Positions 26,048 through 35,800 of a DNA stretch of 64,000 nt are shown piece after piece. The translations under genes were made by a program, and so were the position numbers. The stretch's first letter is position 1. Every line of letters begins with the position of its first letter. Source of the DNA: Bacteroides sp. OM05-12 (GTDB lineage Bacteria; Bacteroidota; Bacteroidia; Bacteroidales; Bacteroidaceae). The notes under the pieces are model-generated. The model ran no database searches. It worked only from the letters and a program-made list of their open reading frames with translations, and was not told where the DNA came from. The DNA is taken from positions 124,001 through 188,000 of the forward strand of contig NZ_QSUN01000001.1 of NCBI RefSeq assembly GCF_003438995.1, written 5' to 3'.

Positions 26048-27541
26048 TTACTTTCTTATTAAACGGTTAATAATAGGAATCTGGTTTAAAGGAAAATCTT
26101 TCTTTATAATATAAGTAACAAACAGACACAAAAGTAAGGTACGGAATGCTAACCGTAAAAACATGTTTTCAATCGGTATATACATGGCTGGTATATAAAG
26201 AATTATAGCAAGCAAGGCATAACTTCCGATTCTTCTCAAATCATAATTTATCGGATACTTCTTTTGTCCCACTACATAAGAAAGTATCATAGCAGTTGCA
26301 TATCCCGCAAAACCTGCCCATGCACAAGCCATATAACCATATATAGGAACAAATACCACATTTAAGATGATGACGACGGAACAACCGATAATAGAAAAAT
26401 AAGCTCCCCATCTGGTTTCATCAATAAGTTTATACCAGAAAGAAAGATTAAAATAAATACCCATAAACATCTCTGCTGCCATCACAATCGGCACAACGCG
26501 CAATCCCGGCCAATAGTCACTACGGATAATATGTTTCAGAATATCCATATAAAACATAACCGCTAAAAATGCCAGCAAGGTAAAAATAATAAAGAATTTC
26601 ATAGCTGTGGCATACATTTCTTTGCTATCCTTATCACGACTTTTGCCGAATACGAAAGGTTCATAAGCAAAACGGAAAGCCTGTGTAAACATCGCCATAA
26701 TCATCGCAATTTTGCTTGCCGCACCATAGATGCCAAGTTGTACATCTGCTTCTGCCTTATTATCCACCAAAAAAGGATAGAGTATCTTGTCTGCTGTCTG
26801 GTTTAAAATGCCGGCAATGCCTAAAATCAATATAGGGAAAGAATATTTGAGCATACGCTTCAGCAAATCCGCATCAAACTTATATTTTACAGAAATCAGG
26901 TCGGGAATGAAAAGCAACATAATGAAAGATGTACAAATCAAGTTGGCGAGGAAGGCATAGCCTGCTCCGTAGGAGGGGTCATAAAACCATGAAACCAATT
27001 CCGGATTCGATTTGTAAAGAGCCGGAGCCCAGACAAAGAAAAAGATATTCATCAGAATATTCGTAAAGATGAACAGCAGTTTCAATGCAGCAAACTTTAT
27101 AGGACGCTTTTTATATCTGAGATATGCGAACGGAATACATTGGAATGCATCCATACCGACCACAATAGCCATCATTGCTACAAATTCAGGATGACTTCCA
27201 TATTCTAAAAAGCTTGCAATGGGATTCAGAAAGAAAAGACAAAGCACAATGAAAAGGATAGAAGTAGAGCCAACCGATAACAATGTGGTAGAATAAACCG
27301 TTTGCGCGTCCTCCTCACTTTTATTGGCAAAACGAAAGAAGCCCGTCTCCATCCCATATGTAAGCAGTACAAGCAAAAGGGCCGTTATCGCATAAATATT
27401 TGTCACAATACCATAACCTCCTGACTCCGCCGACAGCTTTGCCGTATAAAGGGGTACTAACAAATAATTAAGAAAACGTCCGATAATACTGCTCATTCCA
27501 TAAATGGCAGTTTCTTTTGCTAATGTTTTTAAATTTGCCAT
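26048..27541 (-). CDS. Polysaccharide flippase, MATE/Wzx type
   Basis: 497 residues with about 14 predicted membrane helices and few charged loops, the expected size and shape of Wzx/MurJ-like exporters (polysaccharide biosynthesis protein family). The N-terminus, TLAKETAIYGMSSIIGRFLN followed by YLLVPLYTA, is typical. Members move lipid-linked oligosaccharide across the inner membrane. There are no glycosyltransferases next to it, so the substrate cannot be inferred. It lies 22 bp after ruvB in the same operon. Confidence 0.88.
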   Translation of the reverse strand: MANLKTLAKETAIYGMSSIIGRFLNYLLVPLYTAKLSAESGGYGIVTNIYAITALLLVLLTYGMETGFFRFANKSEEDAQTVYSTTLLSVGSTSILFIVLCLFFLNPIASFLEYGSHPEFVAMMAIVVGMDAFQCIPFAYLRYKKRPIKFAALKLLFIFTNILMNIFFFVWAPALYKSNPELVSWFYDPSYGAGYAFLANLICTSFIMLLFIPDLISVKYKFDADLLKRMLKYSFPILILGIAGILNQTADKILYPFLVDNKAEADVQLGIYGAASKIAMIMAMFTQAFRFAYEPFVFGKSRDKDSKEMYATAMKFFIIFTLLAFLAVMFYMDILKHIIRSDYWPGLRVVPIVMAAEMFMGIYFNLSFWYKLIDETRWGAYFSIIGCSVVIILNVVFVPIYGYMACAWAGFAGYATAMILSYVVGQKKYPINYDLRRIGSYALLAIILYIPAMYIPIENMFLRLAFRTLLLCLFVTYIIKKDFPLNQIPIINRLIRK

Positions 27542-27563
27542 GTCTTCAAACTATAAACGCCAC

Positions 27564-28592
27564 TTAATCACTAAATAGCGTCTGTTGACTATTATATATG
27601 CTTCGTCCTAAATGTTTATAAGCCAGTTCTGTTACTTCACGTCCACGCGGGGTTCGTTTCAGAAAACCTTCTTTGATAAGAAAAGGCTCGTATACTTCTT
27701 CTATGGTTCCGGCATCTTCTCCCAATGCAGTGGCAATAGTTGTCAGCCCCACAGGGCCACCTTTAAACTTATCAATAATGGTACATAATATTTTATTATC
27801 GATCTGATCCAGTCCGTATTTGTCTATATTCAAAGCTTCAAGAGCAAAACGGGCTATCTCTATATCTATCTTTCCCGAACCCTTCACCTGTGCAAAATCC
27901 CGCACACGACGGAGTAACGCATTTGCAATACGGGGAGTGCCACGACTACGGGAGGCAATTTCTTCCGCAGCTTGAGTGGAACAAGGCACATCTAAAATGC
28001 TCGCAGAACGACGGACGATAGTAGAGAGCACATCTGCATCATAATATTCTAAATGTAGATTAATACCGAAACGTGCACGAAGCGGAGCTGTAAGCAAACC
28101 GCTACGGGTAGTTGCACCAACCAGTGTAAATGGACTTAAATCTATCTGGATACTACGTGCCGAAGGTCCTTTATCTATCATGATATCAATACGGTAGTCT
28201 TCCATTGCCGAATAAAGATACTCTTCCACTACCGGAGAAAGACGATGGATTTCGTCAATGAAAAGGACATCATTGGGCTCAAGGCTGGTCAATACTCCCG
28301 CTAAATCTCCCGGTTTATCAAGTACCGGGCCGGAAGTTACCTTAAAACCTACTCCAAGTTCATTGGCTATAATGTTAGACAACGTAGTCTTTCCTAATCC
28401 GGGAGGGCCGTGAAGAAGCACATGATCAAGTGCTTCCGCCCGTAAACGGGCTGCTTTTACAAAGATACGCAGGTTATCGACAACTTTGTCCTGCCCGCTG
28501 AAGTCTTCAAAGTTCAACGGTCGCAAAGCGTTCTCGTAATCTTTCTCCCTACTATTTAATTGATGTTCCCGTATATTAAAATCTTCTTCCAT
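27564..28592 (-). CDS. ruvB: Holliday junction branch migration helicase RuvB
   Basis: 342 residues, full length. Walker [16 protein letters not shown], Walker [10 protein letters not shown], sensor [19 protein letters not shown] with the Arg finger, and the C-terminal winged-helix region ([17 protein letters not shown]) are all present. RuvB is the hexameric motor of the RuvAB complex that moves Holliday junctions during recombinational repair. ruvA is not in the window. It is the first gene of a leftward operon with the flippase, DUF389 and dpp7 genes and has a TACCTTTG -7 box 20 bp upstream. Confidence 0.97.
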   Translation of the reverse strand: MEEDFNIREHQLNSREKDYENALRPLNFEDFSGQDKVVDNLRIFVKAARLRAEALDHVLLHGPPGLGKTTLSNIIANELGVGFKVTSGPVLDKPGDLAGVLTSLEPNDVLFIDEIHRLSPVVEEYLYSAMEDYRIDIMIDKGPSARSIQIDLSPFTLVGATTRSGLLTAPLRARFGINLHLEYYDADVLSTIVRRSASILDVPCSTQAAEEIASRSRGTPRIANALLRRVRDFAQVKGSGKIDIEIARFALEALNIDKYGLDQIDNKILCTIIDKFKGGPVGLTTIATALGEDAGTIEEVYEPFLIKEGFLKRTPRGREVTELAYKHLGRSIYNSQQTLFSD

Positions 28593-28611
28593 ACAAATTC
28601 TGATAATGAAG

Positions 28612-28619
28612 CAAAGGTA
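28612..28619 (-). promoter_or_regulatory. -7 box (TACCTTTG) for the ruvB operon
   Basis: The minus strand reads TACCTTTG, matching TAnnTTTG. It implies a start site near 28605, about 13 nt before the ruvB ATG. Confidence 0.55.
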
Positions 28620-28663
28620 TAAAAAGATAAAAGATATTCTTCGTCTTTTAAGAAAAAATGCAA

Positions 28664-29365
28664 TTACTCCTTTCTCATATAGTATTTCCGCTCTTCTTCC
28701 GGAAATTTCTCAATGGCATAACGGAGCATAGTCCTCGGCATTGCAAGGCAATATTTCTCTAGAAATGCAACAAGTAAATCCTTATTTCTTTTGCCTGCTT
28801 CACGAAGCATCCACCCGATAGCTTTCCGCATCAGGTCGTGTTCGTGGGTAAGCAGTTTCTTCGCTAGTGCATATATATCGGTGAAATCACTGTTTTTTAT
28901 GAATGCATAAGTTGAAACAACAGCAATACGCTGTTCCCATAAAAGCTCACTTTCTGCCAATCGGTAAAGAGGTTCGCGGGACTTGTCTTTCAAATATTCT
29001 CCGACAATATAAGATGCGCTCAAGTCTACCAAATCCCAGTTATTGATACGTTCCGTCTGACTTAAATAGAATTCATAAATCTCTTTTCTATCCTTTTCAT
29101 CGCTCTTTTTAAAACGCTCTACCAATATAAGCAGCCCGCAAAGCCGACACTCATGATACTCCGAACGCATCAGTTCTTTCACAGTCTCAAAAGATTCTTC
29201 TCTATGCTTTTTAGCAACCAAACGAACATTGGGAACTACTATTCCCAGAAATTTATCACCTTCTCCATACTGTCCCTTACCTGTTTTGAAGAACTTGGGA
29301 AGATACTCTTTTTTAACCGGATCAATATACATCTCCAATTCCTGCTGAATCTCTTTTGCTGTCAT
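28664..29365 (-). CDS. AlkD-like DNA alkylation repair protein
   Basis: 233 residues from the ATG at 29365 ([20 protein letters not shown]). A start ten codons earlier would lie upstream of the -7 box at 29385-29392, so it was rejected. The protein is an all-helical HEAT-repeat array, with RxWxLVDxSA-like [18 protein letters not shown], KxLxWxLRExGKR ([12 protein letters not shown]) and [13 protein letters not shown], as in the AlkD family. AlkD removes positively charged alkylated bases (3- and 7-methylpurines) from DNA. The gene diverges from the SpmA/SpmB-like gene with about 80 bp between them. Confidence 0.88.
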   Translation of the reverse strand: MTAKEIQQELEMYIDPVKKEYLPKFFKTGKGQYGEGDKFLGIVVPNVRLVAKKHREESFETVKELMRSEYHECRLCGLLILVERFKKSDEKDRKEIYEFYLSQTERINNWDLVDLSASYIVGEYLKDKSREPLYRLAESELLWEQRIAVVSTYAFIKNSDFTDIYALAKKLLTHEHDLMRKAIGWMLREAGKRNKDLLVAFLEKYCLAMPRTMLRYAIEKFPEEERKYYMRKE

Positions 29366-29384
29366 ACACCTATATATTATAAGA

Positions 29385-29392
29385 CAAAAATA
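29385..29392 (-). promoter_or_regulatory. -7 box (TATTTTTG) for the AlkD-like gene
   Basis: TATTTTTG on the minus strand places the transcription start near 29378, just before the ATG at 29365, and supports that start codon. Confidence 0.5.
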
Positions 29393-29414
29393 CATATTAT
29401 TAAAAACATATGCT

Positions 29415-29422
29415 TACTTTTG
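29415..29422 (+). promoter_or_regulatory. -7 box (TACTTTTG) for the SpmA/SpmB-like gene
   Basis: TACTTTTG matches TAnnTTTG, 25 bp before the ATG at 29447, back to back with the AlkD-like promoter. Confidence 0.55.
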
Positions 29423-29446
29423 TATGCAAATAAAATGATCTGATTT

Positions 29447-30685
29447 ATGGTACTGAACTACATTTGGATAACATTCTTTGTAATAGCCTTTGTCATGGCG
29501 CTTGCCAAACTTATCTTTTTAGGAGATACACAGGTATTTACAGAGATTATGAATTCCACATTCAGTTCTTCTAAAACAGCATTTGAAATATCCCTCGGAC
29601 TGACAGGTATTCTCTCTCTTTGGTTGGGAATTATGAAAATCGGTGAGAATGGCGGGCTTATCGCCACTCTTTCCCGTTGGCTTAGCCCGGTATTCTGCAA
29701 ATTCTTTCCTGACATTCCCAAAGGCCATCCCGCTACCGGTGCTATCTTTATGAACCTTTCGGCAAATATGCTCGGACTGGATAATGCTGCTACCCCAATG
29801 GGGCTAAAAGCAATGGAAGAACTGCAACAGTTAAACCCGAACAAGGATACGGCAAGCAATCCTATGATTATGTTTTTGGTTCTCAATACCTCCGGACTTA
29901 CGCTAATTCCAATCAGTATCATGGTTTACCGCGCACAACTGGGAGCCGCACAACCGACTGATGTTTTCATCCCGATTATGCTGGCCACTTTCTTCTCCAC
30001 ATTGGCAGGAGTTATTGCCGTCAGTCTTTATCAACGTATTAATCTACTAAACAAAAGCATATTATGTTTTCTTGGGGGAATAAGTCTTATTATCGGGACA
30101 ATTATCTATTTCTTCAGTACCTTACCACGCGAAAGTATAAATACTTATTCTACTTTGTTTGCCAATATATTCTTATTCCTTGTCATCATCATTTTTATTA
30201 CAGCAGGTATCCGCAAAAAGATAAATGTTTACGAGGCATTTGTAGAAGGAGCAAAAGAAGGTTTTGGAACAGCCGTGCGCATCATTCCGTATTTAGTAGC
30301 CATATTAGTAGCCATTGCAGTATTCCGGGCTTCCGGAGCAATGGACATCATCATCGATGGAATCGCCTATTTGGTAAATCTTTGTGGATTGGATACAAGT
30401 TTCGTTGGCGGACTTCCAACGGCTTTCATGAAACCGTTGAGCGGAAGTGGTGCACGGGGACTAATGGTCGATGCAATGAATACATACGGAGCTGATTCCT
30501 TTGTAGGGCGTCTGACAAGTATCTTTCAAGGATCAACGGATACTACTTTTTATATACTGGCGGTTTACTTCGGCAGTGTAGGTATCAAAAACACCCGTTA
30601 TGCCGTTACTTGCGGGCTGATAGCCGATTTTGTCGGGATCATTGCTGCAATACTTATCTGTTACTTATTCTTTTATAATATATAA
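29447..30685 (+). CDS. Nucleoside-recognition (Gate) domain membrane protein, SpmA-SpmB fusion
   Basis: 412 residues with about ten membrane helices in two halves. The first half resembles SpmA (TGILSLWLGIMKIGENGGL, NLSANMLGLDNAATPMGLKA). The second resembles SpmB (AKEGFGTAVRIIPYLVAILV, GLPTAFMKPLSGSGARGLMV, GSTDTTFYILAVYFG). Proteins of this kind carry 'Gate' domains found in nucleoside transporters and in the spore maturation proteins; here sporulation is not involved and a transport role in the inner membrane is assumed. The gene ends 3 bp before ybeY, so the two are co-transcribed. Confidence 0.88.
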   Translation: MVLNYIWITFFVIAFVMALAKLIFLGDTQVFTEIMNSTFSSSKTAFEISLGLTGILSLWLGIMKIGENGGLIATLSRWLSPVFCKFFPDIPKGHPATGAIFMNLSANMLGLDNAATPMGLKAMEELQQLNPNKDTASNPMIMFLVLNTSGLTLIPISIMVYRAQLGAAQPTDVFIPIMLATFFSTLAGVIAVSLYQRINLLNKSILCFLGGISLIIGTIIYFFSTLPRESINTYSTLFANIFLFLVIIIFITAGIRKKINVYEAFVEGAKEGFGTAVRIIPYLVAILVAIAVFRASGAMDIIIDGIAYLVNLCGLDTSFVGGLPTAFMKPLSGSGARGLMVDAMNTYGADSFVGRLTSIFQGSTDTTFYILAVYFGSVGIKNTRYAVTCGLIADFVGIIAAILICYLFFYNI

Positions 30686-30688
30686 ATC

Positions 30689-31129
30689 ATGGCAATCAGT
30701 TATCAAACAGACGGGGTGAAGATGCCCGCCATAAAAAAAAGAGAAACCACCGCTTGGATAAAAGCCGTAGCAGCTACTTATAATAAGAAAGTCGGTGAAA
30801 TAGCTTACATCTTCTGTTCTGACGAAAAGATTCTGGAAGTAAACAAAGAATATCTGCAACATGACTATTATACGGACATTATTACTTTCGATTACGACGA
30901 AGGAGACATCATTTCCGGAGATTTGTTTATCAGCTTAGATACCGTGCGCACTAATTCCGAACAATTCGATACAGAATATGATGAGGAATTGCATCGCACC
31001 ATCATTCATGGTGTTCTTCACCTTTGCGGCATCAATGACAAAGGTCCGGGTGAACGGGAAATCATGGAAGCTGCGGAGAACAAAGCATTGTTTTTGCTAA
31101 AGGAAATGAGGACATACCAAAAGTCTTAA
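30689..31129 (+). CDS. ybeY: Endoribonuclease YbeY (rRNA maturation)
   Basis: 146 residues, the normal length. The metal site HGVLHLCGIND matches the HxxxHxxGxxH motif except that Asp replaces the third His, a substitution I associate with Bacteroidetes members. The DYYTDIITFDY segment and the GDLFISLD strand are also typical. YbeY is a single-strand endoribonuclease needed for 16S rRNA 3' maturation and ribosome quality control. It follows the SpmA/SpmB-like gene by 3 bp. Confidence 0.93.
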   Translation: MAISYQTDGVKMPAIKKRETTAWIKAVAATYNKKVGEIAYIFCSDEKILEVNKEYLQHDYYTDIITFDYDEGDIISGDLFISLDTVRTNSEQFDTEYDEELHRTIIHGVLHLCGINDKGPGEREIMEAAENKALFLLKEMRTYQKS

Positions 31130-31140
31130 CTCTCTATCTT

Positions 31141-31195
31141 TTAGGCACGGATTATGTGGAAAAGAGCAAAGAGGAATCTGTGTAATCCGTGCCTG
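31141..31195. repeat. REP-like hairpin with GGCACGGATTA arms
   Basis: TTAGGCACGGATTA (31141-31154) pairs with TAATCCGTGCCTGA (31182-31195), one mismatch, around a 27-nt loop. The 'CACGGATTA' palindrome is a recurrent intergenic repeat type in Bacteroidetes. It starts 11 bp after the ybeY stop and could also act as a terminator, although there is no T-run. No other copy was seen in the window. Confidence 0.6.
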
Positions 31196-31316
31196 AAGAA
31201 TGATAAAAAGATAGCTGATTTTAGACCGGTAAACAGGTGACGGCTATCACTTAATAAAACGACATTATTCATCTATTCAGATGAACTGACAACATAAACC
31301 AAAGAAAACAGGCATC

Positions 31317-32372
31317 ATGACAAACGAAGAATTGCAATCAAAAATAATTTCTTTTCTGAGATTTCCATTAATCGTAGGAGTCGTATTCATTCATAGTGAT
31401 ATCATAACGGTAGTCAACGCCGATTTTCCTAACAAACTGAATCCGTCAGTATGGGTTCAAATGATTATCAATCTATTCAGTGACATCTTACCTGGCATTT
31501 GCGTTCCTTTATTTTTCTTTATTTCCGGTTTCCTCTTTTTCTATCGTCCCGGAACATACAGCAGTAAACTGAAAAAGAGGTTTCATACGTTACTCATTCC
31601 CTATCTTATCTGGAACTTCTTGGGCATCATATCCATTATCATCAGCCATTTTGCCATACCCGAATATACAAAATGGTCACAATTAAATGAATGCTACAAT
31701 GCCGTTTTACATATTATTCTACCTTATGATCTTCCCCCCAATCGCCCACTTTGGTTCATACGCAATTTAATTTATGTAGCGTTATTAAGCCCGTTCATAA
31801 AGTTCCTATTCACAAGCAAATACAAACTGCCCATTCTTGTTTTAGTGTGCATTACTTGGGTAGCCAATTCAAATATAGGTTTGATAGACAACAAACTTAT
31901 TGCAACCTTCTTATTTTTCAGTGCCGGAAGCTATTTCAGCCTGAATAAACTGAATATTGTCGATACAATGGGAAAAATAAACATTCTCTGTTATATTACT
32001 TATCCTGTACTCGTTATCATCAATTTATTATTTCCCGAAACAGCAATAGCAGCTTATGCTTATAATGTATCCATTCTCACAGGTATAGTATTTACGATGA
32101 ATCTATGCGAGTTATTAATCCGAAAAGAAAAGATACAAATTCATCCGCTTTTAACGGAAAGTAGTTTTTTTATCTTTGCACTGCATGGTTTGATTATCAG
32201 TAAAATTATAAAATTAAGCATACTCATGCTTCATCCGCAATCGTCATTGTATCTGCTAATAATCTACTTTTCCATACCGATTCTCACGATTGCTATATCG
32301 TTATTCATATACTCTTTAACTAAAAAACTTTTCCCTCGGTTAACATCTGTCTTAACAGGGGGAAGAAACTAA
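31317..32372 (+). CDS. Membrane acyltransferase, acyltransferase 3 family
   Basis: 351 residues with about ten membrane helices. The N-terminus (SKIISFLRFPLIVGVVFIHS), PLFFFISGFLFFYR and RPLWFIRNLIYVALLSP match the acyltransferase-3 (OafA/WecH-like) family, whose conserved His lies near the first helix (VFIHSD). Members O-acylate sugars of surface polysaccharides at the inner membrane. The acceptor is unknown because there is no glycan cluster nearby. It is a stand-alone gene, flanked by a REP-like hairpin and repeat copy C. Confidence 0.86.
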   Translation: MTNEELQSKIISFLRFPLIVGVVFIHSDIITVVNADFPNKLNPSVWVQMIINLFSDILPGICVPLFFFISGFLFFYRPGTYSSKLKKRFHTLLIPYLIWNFLGIISIIISHFAIPEYTKWSQLNECYNAVLHIILPYDLPPNRPLWFIRNLIYVALLSPFIKFLFTSKYKLPILVLVCITWVANSNIGLIDNKLIATFLFFSAGSYFSLNKLNIVDTMGKINILCYITYPVLVIINLLFPETAIAAYAYNVSILTGIVFTMNLCELLIRKEKIQIHPLLTESSFFIFALHGLIISKIIKLSILMLHPQSSLYLLIIYFSIPILTIAISLFIYSLTKKLFPRLTSVLTGGRN

Positions 32373-32459
32373 TTTAAACCTTATGCGAAATCCTGATGTA
32401 GTGCTATCCACAAGTATGGATCATTCTTTTTGTGTATGTTTTCATAATTGCATTCGGGT

Positions 32460-32673
32460 TGCCTTCACTTATCACGATTTGGATATAAATCTCTACTGAA
32501 TAGCAGGTTACAGTGAAAGTACTTTTTTTTAGTTAAGAATCGGGAGTTGAGCATGGATCATTCTTTTTGCTCTCCTATTTTTACTGTTACAAATAATAGT
32601 AAAAAATATGTATGCACTATAATTCACTACGTATCAACGTTATACATTCAAATGGTGAAGAGGTGAAGATAGT
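32460..32673. repeat. Mosaic repeat copy C, first part (TGCCTTCAC hairpin and conserved 19-mer)
   Basis: TGCCTTCAC (32460-32468) faces GTGAAAGTA (32513-32521), a decayed version of the arm pair at 6436/6489. GTGAAGAGGTGAAGATAGT at 32655-32673 is identical to 6661-6679. In copy A these lie after the core; here they lie before it. Confidence 0.6.
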
Positions 32674-32754
32674 TTCAACCTTTTTTGATTACGTCAAATA
32701 ATCCATAAAAACGCCGCAGGTCTTGAAATAGTTAAGAGGTAATAGTAAATAAGC

Positions 32755-33030
32755 ATACGGTCGATTGATGATAAACGATAGGAGTTTGTAATCAATCGAC
32801 CGTATGTCTATTTACAATCGTCTAGACGTTTTTTTAAATCAACTCGATGATTGATTGCGATCAACCCGATGTTTTTTAAAAACATCAAGGTCATTTTTTA
32901 TAAGCCTCATAACTTTTCCTAGGAGAAGAGCCACATCACCCCTTTGAGCGTTACCTCTCACTAAAGGGAGTATCAGCTTACACTCCCTTAGGCGTAAGGC
33001 AACACTCAAGGGGACGTTTTCACTACCTAA
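32755..33030. repeat. Mosaic repeat copy C, core palindrome, hairpin and AAGGGAG block
   Basis: The core palindrome occupies 32755-32805, the GATGTTTTTTAAAAACATC hairpin sits near 32870-32887, and a decayed series of TAAAGGGAG/CTCCCTTAGGCG units runs to about 33020. With the first part it fills most of the 32373-33100 gap; the remainder shows nothing recognisable. Confidence 0.75.
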
Positions 33031-33100
33031 TTATATCTTTAAGAAGTGAAAATAATAAAGCTATTTTGGGATAACTCGTTATAAATTAGAATACTGAGAC

Positions 33101-34612
33101 CTATTCTTGATTCAAAAAAAGCATCTCTTCAATGTGTTTTCGATTGTTGCTTAGACGAGGCACCTTATGTTGACCTCCAAGTTTGCCTTTCTGTTTTAGC
33201 CAATCATGGAATAAATTTCTGCGGGCAATAATTACTTCCAATGGTTGTAAAGCAATGTCTTTATATCTTTTGGCCTCATAATCCGAATTGATTTCTTTTA
33301 GTGATTTATCCAATGTTTCGGTAAAAAGCTCGATAGAATCGGGCATTTTAGAGAATTCAATCAGCCATTGATGACGGCATTTTGCATTCTCATCCATAAA
33401 GACCGGTGCTGCAGAATATTCCAAGACTTGAGCTCCGGTAGCCTGACATGCTTTTGCCAATCCTTTTTCTGCATTGTCAATAATCAGTTCTTCGCCAAAG
33501 GCATTGATAAAATGCTTGGTACGTCCCGTAATAACAAATTTATATGGATTCTTAGATGTGAATTTTACGGTATCTCCTATCATATACCTCCATAATCCGC
33601 ATGAGGTACTGATAATCATGGCGTAGTTTTTATTCAGTTCTATATCTTCCAAACAATATGTTTTTGGATTCTCCTTATCCAGTTCATCCAATGGCATAAA
33701 CTCATAGAAAATGCCATAATCTATCATTAGAAGCATGGATGGATCGGAAAGATCATTTTGTACGCCAAAGAAGCCCTCCGAAGCATTATAAGTTTCTACA
33801 TAATGCATTTTGTCGGACTTGATAATCTGGCGGTATTGTTCACGATAAGGTGCAAAGCTTACTCCTCCATGGAAAAAAACCTCTAAATTGGGCCATACCT
33901 CTTCCAAACTTTGTTTCCCTTTTATCTCAAGTACCCGTTTTATGACGACAAGCATCCAGGATGGCACGCCCGATAAGTTTGTGATGTTTACATTAATTGT
34001 ATTTTGAGCAATCTTTTCAATTTTATTTTCCCATTCACTCATTAGAGCTATTTCCTTGCTTGGAACTCGTATAAGATTGATTGCAGCGCTAACGTTTTGT
34101 ATAAGAATGGCAGAGAGATCTCCTACCAACGTGTGTTTCTGATTGAAATTCGGACTATGACTACCACCCAGAATAAGTCCCTTTCCTGAAAAGAAATGAC
34201 TATTAGGGTTCATCCTTAAATATAGAGCTACAGTATCTTTCCCTCCTCGATAATGAATATCTTGCAATGCCTCTTTGCTGACCGGAAGGAATTTGCTTTT
34301 ATCATTGGTCGTACCGGATGATTTGGCAAACCACCGGATTCTAGACGGCCATAGAAGATTATTTTCCCCGGACCGTAACCGTTCTACATAAGGTTTTATA
34401 TCGTCATATGTTTGTAAAGGAACTTTCTCTTTGAAATCATTGTAGTTTTTGATACCGGCATAGTTATATTTCTTTCCCCACTCGGTATTTGAAGCATCAT
34501 GAAGCAATCTTCGGAGTACGTTTTCCTGTATCCGATAGGATTGCGTTGCATATAGGTCTATTTCTTTTAGCCTTGAGTTAAACAGTTTACTAATAAATTT
34601 TGTAGAATTCAT
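33101..34612 (-). CDS. GH3-family acyl-adenylating protein
   Basis: 503 residues from the ATG at 34612 (MNSTKFISKLFNSRLKEID). A start at 34642 would lie upstream of the -7 box at 34640-34647. The GH3 signature is clear: phosphate loop WFAKSSGTTNDKSKFLP, YNASEGFFGVQ, WRYMIGDTVKFTS and the C-terminal FINAFGEELIIDNAEK. Plant GH3 enzymes adenylate hormone acids and conjugate them to amino acids; the substrate of bacterial members is not known. It is transcribed divergently from pfkA. Confidence 0.9.
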   Translation of the reverse strand: MNSTKFISKLFNSRLKEIDLYATQSYRIQENVLRRLLHDASNTEWGKKYNYAGIKNYNDFKEKVPLQTYDDIKPYVERLRSGENNLLWPSRIRWFAKSSGTTNDKSKFLPVSKEALQDIHYRGGKDTVALYLRMNPNSHFFSGKGLILGGSHSPNFNQKHTLVGDLSAILIQNVSAAINLIRVPSKEIALMSEWENKIEKIAQNTINVNITNLSGVPSWMLVVIKRVLEIKGKQSLEEVWPNLEVFFHGGVSFAPYREQYRQIIKSDKMHYVETYNASEGFFGVQNDLSDPSMLLMIDYGIFYEFMPLDELDKENPKTYCLEDIELNKNYAMIISTSCGLWRYMIGDTVKFTSKNPYKFVITGRTKHFINAFGEELIIDNAEKGLAKACQATGAQVLEYSAAPVFMDENAKCRHQWLIEFSKMPDSIELFTETLDKSLKEINSDYEAKRYKDIALQPLEVIIARRNLFHDWLKQKGKLGGQHKVPRLSNNRKHIEEMLFLNQE

Positions 34613-34639
34613 TATGGTAATAGAATTACTAATATCATG

Positions 34640-34647
34640 CAAAAATA
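34640..34647 (-). promoter_or_regulatory. -7 box (TATTTTTG) for the GH3 gene
   Basis: TATTTTTG on the minus strand predicts a start near 34633, between the two candidate ATGs, and decides for the downstream one at 34612. Confidence 0.5.
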
Positions 34648-34719
34648 GGTTTATTTATTAATATAAAGGAGTTAAGAGTTATTTTTTTTGAAGAATTCAA
34701 TAATACTTCTATTTTTTTT

Positions 34720-34727
34720 TATCTTTA
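34720..34727 (+). promoter_or_regulatory. -7-like box (TATCTTTA) for pfkA
   Basis: TATCTTTA is one base from TAnnTTTG. A start near 34734 leaves a 20-nt leader with AGGTGG at 34741-34746 before the ATG at 34754, which rules out the longer frame from 34688. Confidence 0.45.
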
Positions 34728-34753
34728 CGGCAATATATTTAGGTGGTGAAATT

Positions 34754-35764
34754 ATGAAGATAGGAATATTAACTTCCGGAGGCGACTGCCCGGGCATAAA
34801 TGCTACAATTCGTGGCGTATGTAAAGCTGCCATTAACCATTATGGGATGGATGTAGTAGGCATTCATAGTGGTTTTCAGGGTTTATTGGATAATGACGTA
34901 GAGATTCTTACCGATAAGTCTTTATCCGGTTTGCTTAATATGGGAGGCACGATATTAGGTACCTCCCGGGAAAAACCTTTCAAAAAGAAGACTTCTCCGA
35001 CGGACGTGGATAAGCCGGCGATTATCCAGAACAATGTGAAAGAATTAGGACTCGATTGTATTGTTTGTATAGGAGGAAACGGTACACAGAAAACTGCTGC
35101 AAAGTTGGCCGGTATAGGCTTGAATGTAGTGTCTGTACCGAAAACTATCGATAATGATATTTGGGGAACTGATTTTTCTTTTGGATTTGATTCGGCAGTC
35201 AGTATTGCAACGGATGCGATAGATCGTTTGCACTCAACAGCCAGTGCCCATAAACGTGTGATGGTAATAGAGGTGATGGGGCATAAAGCCGGCTGGATAG
35301 CTTTATACTCAGGTATGGCAGGCGGTGGAGATATAATTCTTATTCCGGAGATTCCATATGATATAAAGAACGTAGGAGGAACGATAATTGATCGTCTCAA
35401 ACGTGGGAAGCCATATTCCATTGTTGTAGTGGCCGAAGGAATTTTGACCGATGGGAAAAAACGTGCAGGCGAGTTTATAGCACAGGAAATAGAATATGAA
35501 ACCGGATTTGAAACACGCGAAACAGTGTTGGGGTATATTCAACGCGGCGGTTCGCCTACATCATTCGACCGTAATCTGGCTACTCGTATGGGTGGTCATG
35601 CTACGGAATTAATAGCAAATGGGGAGTTTGGACGTATGGTTACTTTATGTGGCGATACGATAAAATCTATTCCTTTATCAGAAGTGGCGGGAAAACTTAA
35701 ACTTGTAACTGAAGATCATGATTTGATTGTTCAGGGTAATAGGATGGGAATATGTTTTGGATAA
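34754..35764 (+). CDS. pfkA: 6-phosphofructokinase, group III (G104/K124) type
   Basis: 336 residues from the ATG at 34754, preceded by AGGTGG; the frame to 34688 adds an implausible hydrophobic leader and crosses the promoter. Motifs: ILTSGGDCPGINATIRG, IGGNGTQ, PKTIDNDIWGTDFSFGFDSA, EVMGHKAGWIA, and QRGGSPTSFDR. The residue equivalent to E. coli Gly104 is Gly, which favours ATP over pyrophosphate. The residue equivalent to Gly124 is Lys (PKTIDND), the combination known from group III PFKs. It phosphorylates fructose 6-phosphate in glycolysis. Confidence 0.93.
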   Translation: MKIGILTSGGDCPGINATIRGVCKAAINHYGMDVVGIHSGFQGLLDNDVEILTDKSLSGLLNMGGTILGTSREKPFKKKTSPTDVDKPAIIQNNVKELGLDCIVCIGGNGTQKTAAKLAGIGLNVVSVPKTIDNDIWGTDFSFGFDSAVSIATDAIDRLHSTASAHKRVMVIEVMGHKAGWIALYSGMAGGGDIILIPEIPYDIKNVGGTIIDRLKRGKPYSIVVVAEGILTDGKKRAGEFIAQEIEYETGFETRETVLGYIQRGGSPTSFDRNLATRMGGHATELIANGEFGRMVTLCGDTIKSIPLSEVAGKLKLVTEDHDLIVQGNRMGICFG

Positions 35765-35800
35765 AATATTAAAGGAGTTGATAACCCCTGTTTTAATGCA

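Noticed and set aside
34688..34753. Hydrophobic N-terminal extension of PfkA as a signal peptide
   Set aside because: PFK is cytosolic, a -7-like box lies inside this stretch and an AGGTGG site precedes the ATG at 34754.
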